A stretch of 64,000 nt of DNA from Flavobacterium sp. JAD_PAG50586_2 (GCA_023213215.1 CP096136.1:1116001-1180000), one strand, 5' to 3'; counted from the first letter of the stretch, positions 36,274 to 46,233 are shown. A program made the numbers and translations. The notes: generated by a model from the sequence alone, not told the origin.

Positions 36274-36993
36274 TTATAAAGATGGATAAATCGGAATTTT
36301 ATAAAATTCTCCGTATTGGAAATTTAAAATTGGTCCTCCAAAAGGGCTATTGTTTACATTAGCTGCATTGAACTTAAACTTACCTGTAACAGTAAAATTT
36401 TCTGGATCATATTCCGTAATCACAATTTCTCCATTACTGTTCTGCACATTGGTCACTCTAATTTTACAGTCTAAGTTTCCACCAGAAACTGTAATCAAAT
36501 CTCCTGCCACATAAGCATTTCCTCGAGAAGAGAGCGTAACGGCAGTTACAACACCCGAAGCGTTTGCCACTATATTAACCGTTAGTCCACTTCCTGAACC
36601 ACCAGTAGTAGCAACCGAAGTTCCACTAGCATAGCCTGTACCGCCAGAAGCTAACGTTATGCTTCCAACAGGACCCGGAACAGCTATTGTAGCATATTCA
36701 AGAGCAACATCGTTAAAATTTGAAGAATACGTTGCTGAATTGAAGGTATTCGTTGTACCTAAAATATAGGTTCCTTCGTTAAAATTAGCGGTAGTTAGAA
36801 TAACTGTTTCGTATTCTGTAAGCGCTTGTATGGTCAATTTATTATTAATAGGGTCAGCAGACGCTGTTACATCATTAGCTCTCCAAAAAACATCATCCTT
36901 TAAACCCTGAAATCCAGGATTGTTGAATTTTACATCTTCCTGACAGGAAGAAAAAGCAATGGCAATTATAAATAGGGGCAAGAATCTTTTCAT
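36274..36993 (-). CDS. DUF6252-like lipoprotein
   Basis: A 239-residue lipoprotein (lipobox AFSSC, Cys near residue 17). The N-terminal FWRANDVTASADPINNKLTIQAL and C-terminal FTVTGKFKFNA parts match the DUF6252 pattern of Bacteroidota. A Gly/Ser/Thr-rich insert (GSITLASGGTGYASGTSVATTGGSG, broken across residues about 110-140) resembles repeats of surface adhesins and splits the domain. Function unknown; probably outer-membrane attached. Confidence 0.7.
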   Translation of the reverse strand: MKRFLPLFIIAIAFSSCQEDVKFNNPGFQGLKDDVFWRANDVTASADPINNKLTIQALTEYETVILTTANFNEGTYILGTTNTFNSATYSSNFNDVALEYATIAVPGPVGSITLASGGTGYASGTSVATTGGSGSGLTVNIVANASGVVTAVTLSSRGNAYVAGDLITVSGGNLDCKIRVTNVQNSNGEIVITEYDPENFTVTGKFKFNAANVNNSPFGGPILNFQYGEFYKIPIYPSL

Positions 36994-37115
36994 TTTTCAA
37001 TTTATTTCTTCACAAAAATAACTTTTTAATGCAAAAAGGCAATTAAATTTCGAAAAAATAATGTTAAAGTCAAAAGTTAAAGACACTTATAATCAAAAAC
37101 TTTCGTTGGAATTAG

Positions 37116-37142
37116 TTTGTTTTCAAAAAAAGGCTATCTTTG
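37116..37142 (+). promoter_or_regulatory. Promoter of rpsP
   Basis: TTTG (37116-37119) and TATCTTTG (37135-37142) match the -33 and -7 elements, 50 bases before the ATG. Confidence 0.6.
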
Positions 37143-37191
37143 CACCCTTAAAAATAACGAGGTCGAGTACCTCAAATTAATCAAAAAGATT

Positions 37192-37893
37192 ATGTCAGTA
37201 AAGATTAGATTACAAAGACACGGTAAAAAACAAAAACCTTTTTACTGGATCGTAGCAGCTGATGCTAGAGCAAAAAGAGATGGTAGATACCTTGAAAAAT
37301 TAGGGACTTACAATCCAAACACCAATCCTGCAACTATTGATTTAAACCTTGACCAAGCAGTTCAATGGTTACACAATGGAGCACAACCAACTGATACTGC
37401 AAGAGCAATCCTTTCTTACAAAGGTGCCCTAATGAAACACCACCTTGATGGAGGAGTTCGTAAAGGAGCTTTAACACAAGAGCAGGCTGATGCTAAATTA
37501 GCTTCATGGTTGGAAGAAAAAGCTGGAAAAGTAACCGCTAAAAAAGAAGGTTTGACAAAAGCACAATCTGATGCTAAAGCAAAAGCTTTAAAAGCAGAAA
37601 AAGCAGCTAATGACAAACGTGCTGCTGCCGCTGTTGAAGCTGCTAAAGTAGTGGAAGAAGAAGAAGCTGCTGAAGAGGTTGCTGTTGAAGAAACTGAAGC
37701 TCCAGAGGCTGTGACTGAAGTAGCTGTTGAGGAGACTCCTGCTGAGGAAGTTGCTACAGAAGAAACTCCTGCTGCGGAAGAAGTAGTTGCTGAAGTTGCT
37801 ACAGAAGAAGCTCCTGCTGCAGAAGAAGTAGTTGCTGAAGAAGCTCCAGAAGCTCCTGCTGCTGAAGAAACAAGCGAAGAAAAAGAAGCTTAA
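37192..37893 (+). CDS. rpsP: 30S ribosomal protein S16 with long acidic tail
   Basis: Small-subunit assembly protein. The S16 core (SVKIRLQRHGKKQKPFYWIVAADARAKRDGRYLEKLGTYNP, broken here by length) fills about residues 1-82. A Lys/Ala-rich helical stretch (about 115-150) and then about 80 residues of Glu/Ala/Val repeats (EETPAAEEVVAE units) follow. The total of 233 residues is far above the bacterial norm of about 80-90, although extended tails are usual in Flavobacteriia. The start ATG is preceded by a promoter box. rimM follows 14 bases later, the usual pairing. Confidence 0.93.
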   Translation: MSVKIRLQRHGKKQKPFYWIVAADARAKRDGRYLEKLGTYNPNTNPATIDLNLDQAVQWLHNGAQPTDTARAILSYKGALMKHHLDGGVRKGALTQEQADAKLASWLEEKAGKVTAKKEGLTKAQSDAKAKALKAEKAANDKRAAAAVEAAKVVEEEEAAEEVAVEETEAPEAVTEVAVEETPAEEVATEETPAAEEVVAEVATEEAPAAEEVVAEEAPEAPAAEETSEEKEA

Positions 37894-37907
37894 TCCTTCA
37901 GGCAATT

Positions 37908-38432
37908 ATGCGTAAAGAAGATTGTTTCTATTTAGGTAAAATTGCTAAAAAATTTAGTTTCAAAGGGGAAGTCTTACTCTATTTAGATACAGACGAACCC
38001 GAGCTATATGAAGATATGGAATCAGTTTTTGTTGAATTCAACAAAAATCTGGTTCCATTTTTTATTGAAAACAGCTCGCTGCACAAAAATGATTTCCTAC
38101 GTGTTCAGTTTGAAGACGTTGATTCCGAGGAAGAAGCCGATACGCTTTTGGGCTGCGACGTTTATCTTCCGCTAAGCATGCTGCCAAAACTCGAAGGCAA
38201 CCAGTTTTACTTTCACGAAGTGATTGGATTTGAGATTGAAGACATACGCGTTGGGGTTTTCGGAAAAATCGTTTCCATAAATGATACTACAGCTCAGCCT
38301 TTATTCGAAGTAGTAAACGGCGAAGTAGAAATCCTAATTCCAATGATTGACCAGTTCTTGGTAAAAATCGACCGGGAAAACAAAAAAGTCATCATGGATT
38401 TGCCCGAAGGCCTAATAGAAATGTATTTATAA
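37908..38432 (+). CDS. rimM: Ribosome maturation factor RimM
   Basis: A 174-residue 30S assembly factor. It has the N-terminal beta-barrel (CFYLGKIAKKFSFKGEVLLYLDTDEPELYEDMESVFVE, in parts), the PRC-type barrel (FYFHEVIGFEIED) and the C-terminal IPMIDQFLVKIDRENKKVIMDLPEGLIEMY. It acts with S19 in the head of the 30S subunit. Co-transcribed with rpsP by position. It ends at repeat copy R3. Confidence 0.93.
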   Translation: MRKEDCFYLGKIAKKFSFKGEVLLYLDTDEPELYEDMESVFVEFNKNLVPFFIENSSLHKNDFLRVQFEDVDSEEEADTLLGCDVYLPLSMLPKLEGNQFYFHEVIGFEIEDIRVGVFGKIVSINDTTAQPLFEVVNGEVEILIPMIDQFLVKIDRENKKVIMDLPEGLIEMYL

Positions 38433-38442
38433 ATTTTTAGAA

Positions 38443-38545
38443 GCTAATCCTGCTATCCGCTGCAATCTTTTTCAGGATTGTATTTCCCGTCGAAAACGCC
38501 GGGCAATCCTAAAAAGGATTTCCACTACTATCAGGGCTAGGATTA
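38443..38545 (+). repeat. Dispersed hairpin repeat, copy R3
   Basis: GCTAATCCTGCTATCCGCT, stem CTTTTTCAGGATTG / CAATCCTAAAAAG with an inner CCCG/CGGG stem, then GGATTTCCACTACTATCAGG and GCTAGGATTA. It fills the rimM-methyltransferase spacer. The outer bases AATCCT-GC and GCTAGGATT also pair. Confidence 0.75.
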
Positions 38546-38564
38546 TTTTTTACTTTCGACTATA

Positions 38565-39272
38565 ATGTTCCAATTCAAACAATTTACCGTTCAACAAGAC
38601 CGATGCGCTATGAAAATTGGCACTGACGGAGTTTTGCTTGGCGCCTGGTGTCCCATTGAAAACAATCCTTTTTCGGTTTTGGATATTGGAGCCGGAACAG
38701 GAATTTTAGCACTGATGTTAGCACAACGAAGCAATGCCCAACAAATTGATGCGCTCGAAATTGATGAAAACGCCTATGAACAATGTGTAGATAATTTCGA
38801 AAGTTCTCCTTGGGGCGATAGGCTATTTTGCTTTCATGCCGGTTTGGATGAATTTATGGACGAACCCGAAGAGGAATACGACATTATCATTTCCAATCCA
38901 CCATTTTACAGCGAGGATTATAAAACCGAAAGCGAACAGCGTGATTTAGCAAGATTTAAGGACGCCTTACCTTTTGAGGATTTGGTTGAGGCGGTGCAAT
39001 TACTACTTTCAGAAAATGGCATTTTTGCAGTAATTATTCCGTTTAAGGAAGAAGAACGATTTATCGATTTGTGTGCCGAAGCCGAGTTATATCCCGTAAA
39101 GGTAACCCGTGTAAAAGGCACTCCAACATCTGAAATAAAAAGGAGCCTTTTAGCTTTTAAACGCTATGAGTTATCAGTGTTAACCGCTGAAGAGTTGGTC
39201 ATCGAAACTGCCAGACATCAGTATACGGAAGAGTATATCGCACTGACAAAGGATTTTTATCTGAAGATGTAA
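38565..39272 (+). CDS. tRNA1(Val) (adenine(37)-N6)-methyltransferase
   Basis: A 235-residue SAM-dependent methyltransferase of the YfiC/TrmN6 group. It has the SAM motif VLDIGAGTGILALMLAQRS, the acidic motif ALEIDENAYEQC and the N6-adenine motif ISNPPFYSED (NPPF/Y). It would methylate A37 of tRNA-Val. The N-terminal FKQFTVQQDRCAMKIGTDGVLLGAW matches the family. It lies downstream of rimM beyond element R3. Confidence 0.88.
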   Translation: MFQFKQFTVQQDRCAMKIGTDGVLLGAWCPIENNPFSVLDIGAGTGILALMLAQRSNAQQIDALEIDENAYEQCVDNFESSPWGDRLFCFHAGLDEFMDEPEEEYDIIISNPPFYSEDYKTESEQRDLARFKDALPFEDLVEAVQLLLSENGIFAVIIPFKEEERFIDLCAEAELYPVKVTRVKGTPTSEIKRSLLAFKRYELSVLTAEELVIETARHQYTEEYIALTKDFYLKM

Positions 39273-42200
39273 TTATTTTCTTTTCTCCAACTCTGCCAAA
39301 ATTGTTGCAATCTGTTGATCGTGTTGTCTTATCTTTTCTTTAAGCTTTTCATTTTCAGCTTTAAGTTCGGTGTTTTTAGCATCAAGTTCTTTTAATGCAT
39401 TGATAGAAGCTATCAATATCGGGTGTAAATCAAAATTCAAATAGCCGTCAGGATCTGTCCCTACTGCTTCGGGGAAAACCTGTTGCACTTCCTGAGCCAA
39501 AAATCCATAAGCTTCCTTATCTAAAACCTTTGGATCAAAAGTCCTCTCGGCGGTATTTTTATAGTGGTATCTGATAGGTTTTAATTGCAAAATTTCGGTC
39601 AGCCCTTTTTGATAAACACCATCTACATTTTTCAATCGTGCATCAGACGGAATGATCCAGGTATTTGATGTTGGTTTTCTGCCTTCATTTAACGAAAGTT
39701 CAAATTGTCCTCCAGGTGCTGCAAGCCCAATACCCACGTCACCCGCGTTGGTTATCCGCATTCTTTCAGTAAGCAATACTCCATTATTGGTTTTCAATAA
39801 TAAATACCCCGAACTGACACCAGTAGTAGCTGTTGCCTTTCTACCTTCGATAGAAGCGAATGTTCTCGAGGTTGTACCTGCATCGGTCGTGTTGCCTCCT
39901 AAAGTAATCGAGCCTCCAGTATCAATCGCCTGTGCCCCATTGGTCAAAACATTGATCGTTCCTTCTATAGTGGGAGTAGTCGTAACATTTACATCAACTA
40001 CTTCTAATGCTGTTTGTGGCGAAATTGTTCCAATACCCACATTTACAGAACTCGTAGCTCCGTTGACGCCATTGATGCTTCCCAACACCATTACGTTGTT
40101 GTTGCCTGCTGTAGCTTTATAACCAATAGCGGTTGCATTCTCAAAAATCGTAGATGTCAAAGAAGTATCTGCTCCAAGTGCCGTATTATTATTTCCGGCA
40201 TTAATTGCAGAAAACGCATTAGTTCCAACTGCTGTATTATTTATTCCTGTAGTTACATTGCTTAATGCATTATATCCGGTTGCTGTATTATTACTTCCTG
40301 TTGTATTATCAAAAAGTGCACTTCTTCCTATTGCGGTATTAAAATTCCCAGACGTATTTGTAATCATTGCTGCCACACCAAGAGCCGTATTATTGCTTCC
40401 AATGGTGTTACCTCCTAAGGCATTAAACCCAGCAGCAATGTTATCAAAACCAAGAGTGTTTACATCGAGCGAGTTACTTCCTATTGCGGTATTATTAAAT
40501 CCTGTACTTGCCGGATTCAAGGCCGCTAAGCCAAAGGAAGTGTTAGTTGTGCCTATAATTCCGCCCTGAATACTGAATCTTTTAAAAACCAAATCATTAT
40601 TATCGGTTGTGCCAATAAAATGGGTTGTTGGAGTAGTTCCGGAATTTCCCGTTAAACTCCACTCATTGTTAGGCACGACAGGGATATTTTCCCAGGTTGC
40701 CCTTCCATTCACATCACTAGTCAGTACTTTCCCTGCGGCCTGATTGCCGTCTACCATTCTGATATTCCCGGTTATGTGGAATTTATCCAATGGCAATGCG
40801 GTTCCAACTCCAACATTTCCGCTCGTTCCAATTCTTAATCCTTCGATATTGTTACTCTTTAATACTAGTGGTTGATTATCTGCTGTACCGACAAAATTTG
40901 TTGCCGCATTCGTCCCAGCATTTCCGTTGTGCGCCCATAAGTTTGTGGTAACGGGTGAAGAACCTACAATTCCACCACCGCCATTGGGATCAATAATGGT
41001 TAAGGTTCGGTAAGATTTAAATGTTGAACTGTCTAATACGACAACCGAAGCCGGACTATTAAACATGGTACAATTTGGAGCATACCATTGAATCTGCACC
41101 GTTTGGGAAATCCCTATTGGCACTGTTATAGGATAGGATATATTAGTATCCCATGAAGTTATATCATCTGAAGAAAAACCAGAAGAATCAACATAAGCCT
41201 GATAGGATGATGTCTGCCAGCCCGAAACTGGTATTCCGTTTAAAAGTATCTGAAAGAAAATGGCATTATTTTGACAGGAATCATCTCCACGATGACCAGC
41301 CGCGGAAAAATTAACCATTACCACATCATCTTTGGGTGTAAAAGTAATACTCATCTGATCGAGTAATGTAAATGCAGTTGTGCTTAAATCAGTAGTTGTT
41401 CCAACCACAGTGTAATATCTCGGATTGTTTTCTCCATCCACATCAAAACGGATCCATTTAATTCCGTTCCAATAGTAAAAACCGGGATACACATTATTAG
41501 GGCTGACACCTGCTGTAGCTGTGTTATAAACCAGCGTACTTACCGGCAAAACGCCACTTCTGGGGTTAACAACTGGCGTCTGAACCAGGACACTTGATAA
41601 AATCACTCTGGGAATTAAAATTCCATTATCGGTAGCATTAACATCAAGAAGGGCATTTGGCAAAGAGGTTCCAATTCCGGTTGCTCCATTTTTTAGAATA
41701 ACTAGTGCATCACTTCTTTCGGCTGTATCAACGAAACCATTAACATTTGTATCTATCGCATTGCCTACGACAAATAATCTATCTGTAGCTGCACTGTTAG
41801 CAAAGGAAAAATTCGAAATTGGGACATAGGTGGTTGCTCCAATTCCTAGTACTGTTTCCCCATAGCTAAATGTCGAATTATTATATCCAAATGCTGTTGA
41901 TTCATTTGAATTTGCAATATTTGATCTTCCAAAAACTGTAGATGACTGTCCAAAAGCCGCTGAGCTAGTTCCCAAAGCTGTTGAACCAACTCCTGAAGCG
42001 ATTGCAAAATTTCCTATAGCTACTGATGCTAATCCTGAAGCAGTACAATTATTTCCCATAGCAACAGAAGCCGCACCCATGTTTACATCATCCGATTGGG
42101 TTCCCAAAACTAATCCTGCTCTAAAAGCTGATTTCCTGGGATTCCATACCATGCGCGTTCCTGCCCCACTTGGTGCAACAGCGCCAGTTAATGATACACC

Positions 42201-43370
42201 AGTAGATACCAAACCATCGGTTCCGTCGATTAAAACTGCTCCGGCATCGGCAGTAATCGTTTTTCCTAATCCTGCTCCGCCAAAATCGTAGGCTTGGTCT
42301 AGAGTTCCACTTGTATTGTTTTGCAGGTATTCTTTAGTAACCACTGCTTTACCGTCGGCTGCATTAATCATCGTGTTTGTGGTGGAAGGTAATCGGGTTA
42401 ATCCATTTTTTAGGATGATTAGGGCGTCGCTTCTTTCTGCATTATCAACAATGGTGTTATTATTGGCATCGATAGCATTTCCAATTACAAATAATCGGTC
42501 TGTTGCATTGGCTGTTCTGAATTGTGTATTTCCATTGGTTGAAGGTATATAATCGGTTGCCCCTATTCCTAATACTACTTCTCCTAAGCTTTTTGCACTT
42601 TGTTGCATCCCAAAAGCAGTTGAATAATGACCGCTTGCAAAAGTTGACTGTCCAAAAGCAGTTGAAAACGCTCCTGACGCCGATGTTCCATTGCCGAAAG
42701 CGGCTGAAAAATCTCCACTTGCTATATTTGCTCCGCCGAAAGCTGTCGAAATCGATCCGGTGGCTCTTGAAAACCAGCCTAACGCCACTGAATGCATTCC
42801 AGTTGCTTCTGTACTTTCTCCAAAAGCTATTGAATACTGACCAATTTTAGCATCATCCCATTCGTTAAAACCAACTTTACCCGCCCTAAAAGCTGCCTTT
42901 CTCGGATTCCAAACCATTCTAGTACCCGCACCCGAAAGAGCTAAAGCACCACTTCCTATGGTTCCCGTTGAAATCAATCCATCCGTTCCGTCGATTAAAA
43001 CGGCTCCGGCATCGGCTGTGATGGTTTTTCCGTTTCCGGCTCCGCCAAAATCGTAAGCCTGGTCAAGTGTTACACCATTGTTTCCTTTAATTGGAAGCCA
43101 TGTTGTTGTTGGATTATCCCAATAATAAAATCCAGGTTGATTTGTTCCTATTGTTGTATTCAGATAAACCAACATTCCTTGCTGTGCAATGGTTGGATTT
43201 GCTGTGGGAAAAGCATCTATTTTTGGAATAAGCAAACCATCGGTATTGGATGGCGTAAGCTGATTGCTCGATTTAATTTCGAGTTGGGCTTTAGGATCTG
43301 TAGTATTGATTCCGACTTGAGCGGTTATAAATTGACTTAATAAAATAAAGAGAAAGTAAAGCTTTTTCAT
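39273..43370 (-). CDS. Giant adhesin with YadA-like head repeats and endosialidase-type chaperone tail
   Basis: A 1365-residue secreted or surface protein (signal peptide residues 1-17, ITAQ). The body carries collagen-like and YadA-head-like repeats (ASGxxSTAFGxxSxASG, AIGxxAL) in at least three blocks. Two duplicated LDQAYDFGGAGNGKTITADAG segments lie near the first and second blocks. The end has SDARLKNVDGVYQKGLTEIL and a Peptidase_S74-type region (GFLAQEVQQVFPEAVGTD) followed by a coiled coil. In phage tail spikes this module cleaves itself after trimer folding; here it would anchor a trimeric fibre. Intact. No T9SS domain is seen. Confidence 0.82.
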   Translation of the reverse strand: MKKLYFLFILLSQFITAQVGINTTDPKAQLEIKSSNQLTPSNTDGLLIPKIDAFPTANPTIAQQGMLVYLNTTIGTNQPGFYYWDNPTTTWLPIKGNNGVTLDQAYDFGGAGNGKTITADAGAVLIDGTDGLISTGTIGSGALALSGAGTRMVWNPRKAAFRAGKVGFNEWDDAKIGQYSIAFGESTEATGMHSVALGWFSRATGSISTAFGGANIASGDFSAAFGNGTSASGAFSTAFGQSTFASGHYSTAFGMQQSAKSLGEVVLGIGATDYIPSTNGNTQFRTANATDRLFVIGNAIDANNNTIVDNAERSDALIILKNGLTRLPSTTNTMINAADGKAVVTKEYLQNNTSGTLDQAYDFGGAGLGKTITADAGAVLIDGTDGLVSTGVSLTGAVAPSGAGTRMVWNPRKSAFRAGLVLGTQSDDVNMGAASVAMGNNCTASGLASVAIGNFAIASGVGSTALGTSSAAFGQSSTVFGRSNIANSNESTAFGYNNSTFSYGETVLGIGATTYVPISNFSFANSAATDRLFVVGNAIDTNVNGFVDTAERSDALVILKNGATGIGTSLPNALLDVNATDNGILIPRVILSSVLVQTPVVNPRSGVLPVSTLVYNTATAGVSPNNVYPGFYYWNGIKWIRFDVDGENNPRYYTVVGTTTDLSTTAFTLLDQMSITFTPKDDVVMVNFSAAGHRGDDSCQNNAIFFQILLNGIPVSGWQTSSYQAYVDSSGFSSDDITSWDTNISYPITVPIGISQTVQIQWYAPNCTMFNSPASVVVLDSSTFKSYRTLTIIDPNGGGGIVGSSPVTTNLWAHNGNAGTNAATNFVGTADNQPLVLKSNNIEGLRIGTSGNVGVGTALPLDKFHITGNIRMVDGNQAAGKVLTSDVNGRATWENIPVVPNNEWSLTGNSGTTPTTHFIGTTDNNDLVFKRFSIQGGIIGTTNTSFGLAALNPASTGFNNTAIGSNSLDVNTLGFDNIAAGFNALGGNTIGSNNTALGVAAMITNTSGNFNTAIGRSALFDNTTGSNNTATGYNALSNVTTGINNTAVGTNAFSAINAGNNNTALGADTSLTSTIFENATAIGYKATAGNNNVMVLGSINGVNGATSSVNVGIGTISPQTALEVVDVNVTTTPTIEGTINVLTNGAQAIDTGGSITLGGNTTDAGTTSRTFASIEGRKATATTGVSSGYLLLKTNNGVLLTERMRITNAGDVGIGLAAPGGQFELSLNEGRKPTSNTWIIPSDARLKNVDGVYQKGLTEILQLKPIRYHYKNTAERTFDPKVLDKEAYGFLAQEVQQVFPEAVGTDPDGYLNFDLHPILIASINALKELDAKNTELKAENEKLKEKIRQHDQQIATILAELEKRK

Positions 43371-43539
43371 TTCAGATCATTTAACTGTTTTACAGATAAT
43401 TAATCGTAAAATTCAACCTTATTTCAACTTGGCACAATACGACATTGTGGGTATACCAGTTGCTTTTAAACAGTCAAAATGAGGATTTAGACAGTTTGTG
43501 TTGAAAATATACGCCAAAGTGCGTATTACATAGTTTTTA

Positions 43540-43570
43540 CCTGATTGCCATTGGCAGTCCTCCTTTTAAT
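43540..43570 (-). repeat. Short intergenic repeat (GGAGGACTG family), copy 2
   Basis: Read leftward: ATTAAAAGGAGGACTG, a CCAATGGCA half-palindrome and ATCAGGTA, matching the 9013-9050 copy at most positions. It lies in the adhesin-kinase spacer, beside a CTTCG-rich stretch with an ATTTG/CAAAT dyad (43570-43605). Confidence 0.5.
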
Positions 43571-43624
43571 TTGCTTCGCCAGTTCGCTTCGTTCGGGTCA
43601 AATGCTAAAGCGCGTCTATGACTT

Positions 43625-45379
43625 TTAGTCGGATAACGGAATTTGGATTCGGGTTGACAAGCCATTATTAGTTTCGATGATAATTGTTCCATGCATTTCT
43701 TCAACTCTTTTTTGAAGATTTTTTAGTCCGTTGCCAAAATAATGCTGAACCAAAATTCCGATACCGTTATCCTTGATTTCAATCTGTAGATTCTTCCTTT
43801 CGATAATGGTAACCGTAATCGTTATGGTATCTGCCTTCGAATGTTTTAGGGAATTATTAAAAATTTCCTTGATGCTGAAAAATAGATTTTTTCGTGTTTT
43901 CCCATCAATCAAAAGGTGCTTTTGGGTAGTTTCGTGTTCAATAAACCTAAGTTCCAATGGCGTGCCTTCAAACAGATTCTCGGCATACAGTTTCAGGTAT
44001 TCCATAAAATCGCGAAGTGTATTGTTTTCAGCGTCAAGCGACCATACAAAAGTGTTGATTCGTTGTGAAACCTCTTTGGCTGTGCCGCTTATTTTATTGA
44101 GCAGTACCTTTTGCTTCTCGTCGGACTGACTGTTTTTTTGTAGTAAATCGGAATGAATTAGGATACTCGAAATTCCGCTGCCAATATCATCGTGCAAATC
44201 TTTGCTGATTTCATTTTTCTGATTGAGCAAGGTGGAGTTGATTTTGTTTTTCCTGCGGATATACATGACTGCCAAAGCCAAAAGGATTACCAAAAGTACG
44301 GCTATCAACAACTGGAAAATGACAATGTCTTTTTGTTTCTTGAGCTTCAACACCTCTAAGGAAAGTAGCTTTTTTTCGTTTCGGATGTATTGATCGGTAA
44401 AGGTTTGAAAATACAAATTCCCCTTTGCCTGTGTTTCGGCATCCATTTCAATGATTTTGGTTTGGCTAAAAATGACCTTTTTTTCATCTGAGCCCTTAAA
44501 AACCTGAAGCGCTTTCATAAAAAACAATCTTTTATAAGCCGAATTTATGATGTGCTGCTGCATCATTTGTAATCCGAGATTGTAAAATTCTTCACAAAGC
44601 ATTAGCTCCTCCTTATGACATTCCATCAAAAATCCGTAATCCAGCAAGGCAATATCATAGTACTCGCTTTTGAATGCTGAAGCCAGACTTTTGTTAAAGT
44701 AAATTGCCGCGCTGTCTTTCTTTTTTGGATTAAGTAAATTTCACCAAAAGTCTGTTCGGTATTGGGAATTCCTCTTCTGCTATTTGATTTTACTGCAAAT
44801 TCATACGCTTTCTTATTATACCAAAATGCAGAATCCACCTGCTGAAGCTTTATTTTGGCCTGCGCCAGATTGTTGTAAATATGTTCCTTCTGAATAACGG
44901 TTCTGAGTCGTTTAGTGGGTTTGGTATTTGGAAAAACATCCCTTGAAATCCAGAGCGATTGTTCTGCCTCCTTATAGTTGCCCAATTCAAACTGATTGAT
45001 TCCAAGAAAAAAATAAGCGTCTGCCAAAAGTGCCTTATCCTTGATTTTTTTTGCAACCATAATTCCTTTCCGCGCTTCATCCTTGCCAAACTGGAACAGT
45101 CCGTTATAATAAAACAACTCCGACTGCAGGCTGTATACAAAACAATCTGTAGAATCGGTAACTTCAGGGTTTAAAAGGTCTTTTGTGGTATTGAGCCACT
45201 TCTGAGATGACTCGATATCATCATTATCCAAATAATATTCTGCCGTAACAAATGAATTTAAAATCCTGCATTTTGATGTTTGGCAAGTCGAGAATTTTTT
45301 GCCGACACAGATTGGGGAACAGATTGTGCAATTCCCAAGTAAGCCCAAAAAGAAAAAGGATAATTAACTTAAATTTCAT
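43625..45379 (-). CDS. TPR-sensor histidine kinase, NarL-type partner (three one-base frameshifts inferred)
   Basis: A 585-residue kinase: signal peptide, helical TPR-like periplasmic sensor (about 60-270), one membrane helix (IVIFQLLIAVLLVILLALAVMYI), a DHp domain with DLHDDIGSGISS (His phospho-acceptor) and an ATPase domain (EIFNNSLKHSKA, DNGIGI). The T6 run at 44721-44726 lacks one base; adding it gives IQKKKDSAAIYFNKSL. Nearer the start, runs at 45347-45351 and 45260-45263 also need one base each to join MKFKLIILFLF to GIAQSVPQ and NAGFLNSFVTAEYYL. It pairs with the regulator at 45387. Confidence 0.82.
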
Positions 45380-45386
45380 TTTCAGA

Positions 45387-46013
45387 TTATCGTTTCAAAT
45401 AAAGATTAACCGCTTCAACACGGGTATTTACATGTAGTTTTTCATAAATATGCTGAATATGCTTCCTAACCGTTCCGATGCTGATCTCTAACTCATTTGC
45501 CACTTCCTTGTTCATCCTTCCCCTTGCGAGCGAATCAAGGATTTCCTTTTCGCGGAGTGTGAGTGTTGCAACATTAGCATCATTAATATTAACTTTTGAA
45601 AAACTAGCTACGACTTTGCGCGCAATGCTACTGGTCATTGGGCTTCCGCCTTCAAAGAGTTCGTCCAATGCATTAATGATCTTTATCGGACCATCGGTTT
45701 TAAGGATATAACCGCTTGCACCCGCTTTCAGGCTTTGGAATATTTTATCATCGTCTTCGTAGGAGGTACACATCAGGAATAGCATCTTTGGGAACATCGC
45801 CTTCAGTTTCTTAACGCATTCAATGCCGCTATCACCCGGAAGGTTGATGTCCATTAATATGGCGTCTGCATCAAACTCGGGTAACTTTTCTATAGCTTCT
45901 TCTGCGTTTTCGAAGGCACTAACTAATTGATAATTCTCGGTAAACTGAATCATCAGGCTCATCGCTTCCCGCAAATCGCGGTCGTCTTCTACAATACTTA
46001 CTCTTCGTCTCAT
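45387..46013 (-). CDS. NarL/LuxR-family response regulator
   Basis: A 208-residue two-component regulator starting MRRRVSIVEDDRD. The receiver has the DD pair at the N-terminus, phospho-acceptor Asp in DAILMDINLPGDSG and KTDG. A C-terminal LuxR-type helix-turn-helix follows: LTLREKEILDSLARGRMNKEVANELEISIGTVRKHIQHIYEKL in parts. It is phosphorylated by the kinase immediately downstream. I choose the ATG at 46013 over a TTG at 46034. The divergent upstream region (46014-46387) has a nested dyad that could be its own operator. Confidence 0.9.
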   Translation of the reverse strand: MRRRVSIVEDDRDLREAMSLMIQFTENYQLVSAFENAEEAIEKLPEFDADAILMDINLPGDSGIECVKKLKAMFPKMLFLMCTSYEDDDKIFQSLKAGASGYILKTDGPIKIINALDELFEGGSPMTSSIARKVVASFSKVNINDANVATLTLREKEILDSLARGRMNKEVANELEISIGTVRKHIQHIYEKLHVNTRVEAVNLYLKR

Positions 46014-46182
46014 CTCTAAAGATTTAAAGTACAATGTTAAAGATACTATTTAATTTATGAAATACGTTATTGCGCGTAGGTGTTGGGGCTAATATGCCTT
46101 TTCCATATTCCCTTCGGAAATTGTCATAGGTGTGTGCGGTGTGATGTAGCTTTTTATCGGATTGACGCCTTGCATTGAAAAG

Positions 46183-46233
46183 TTGTAACAAAAAAATGTA
46201 ACAATCTCAGATGTTACAAAAAAATTGTTACAA
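46183..46233. promoter_or_regulatory. Nested TGTAACA/TGTTACA dyads
   Basis: Four half-sites: TTGTAAC (46183), TGTAACA (46197), TGTTACA (46212) and TTGTTACAA (46225). The inner pair and outer pair each form an inverted repeat about one axis near 46207. The rest of the 46014-46387 gap has no gene I can support. Confidence 0.55.

Noticed and set aside
39652..40569. Long rightward open frames opposite the adhesin gene
   Set aside because: They are antisense to repeats of an intact 1365-residue gene. Their Val/Leu/Pro-rich products mirror the repeat codons and have no independent start signals.
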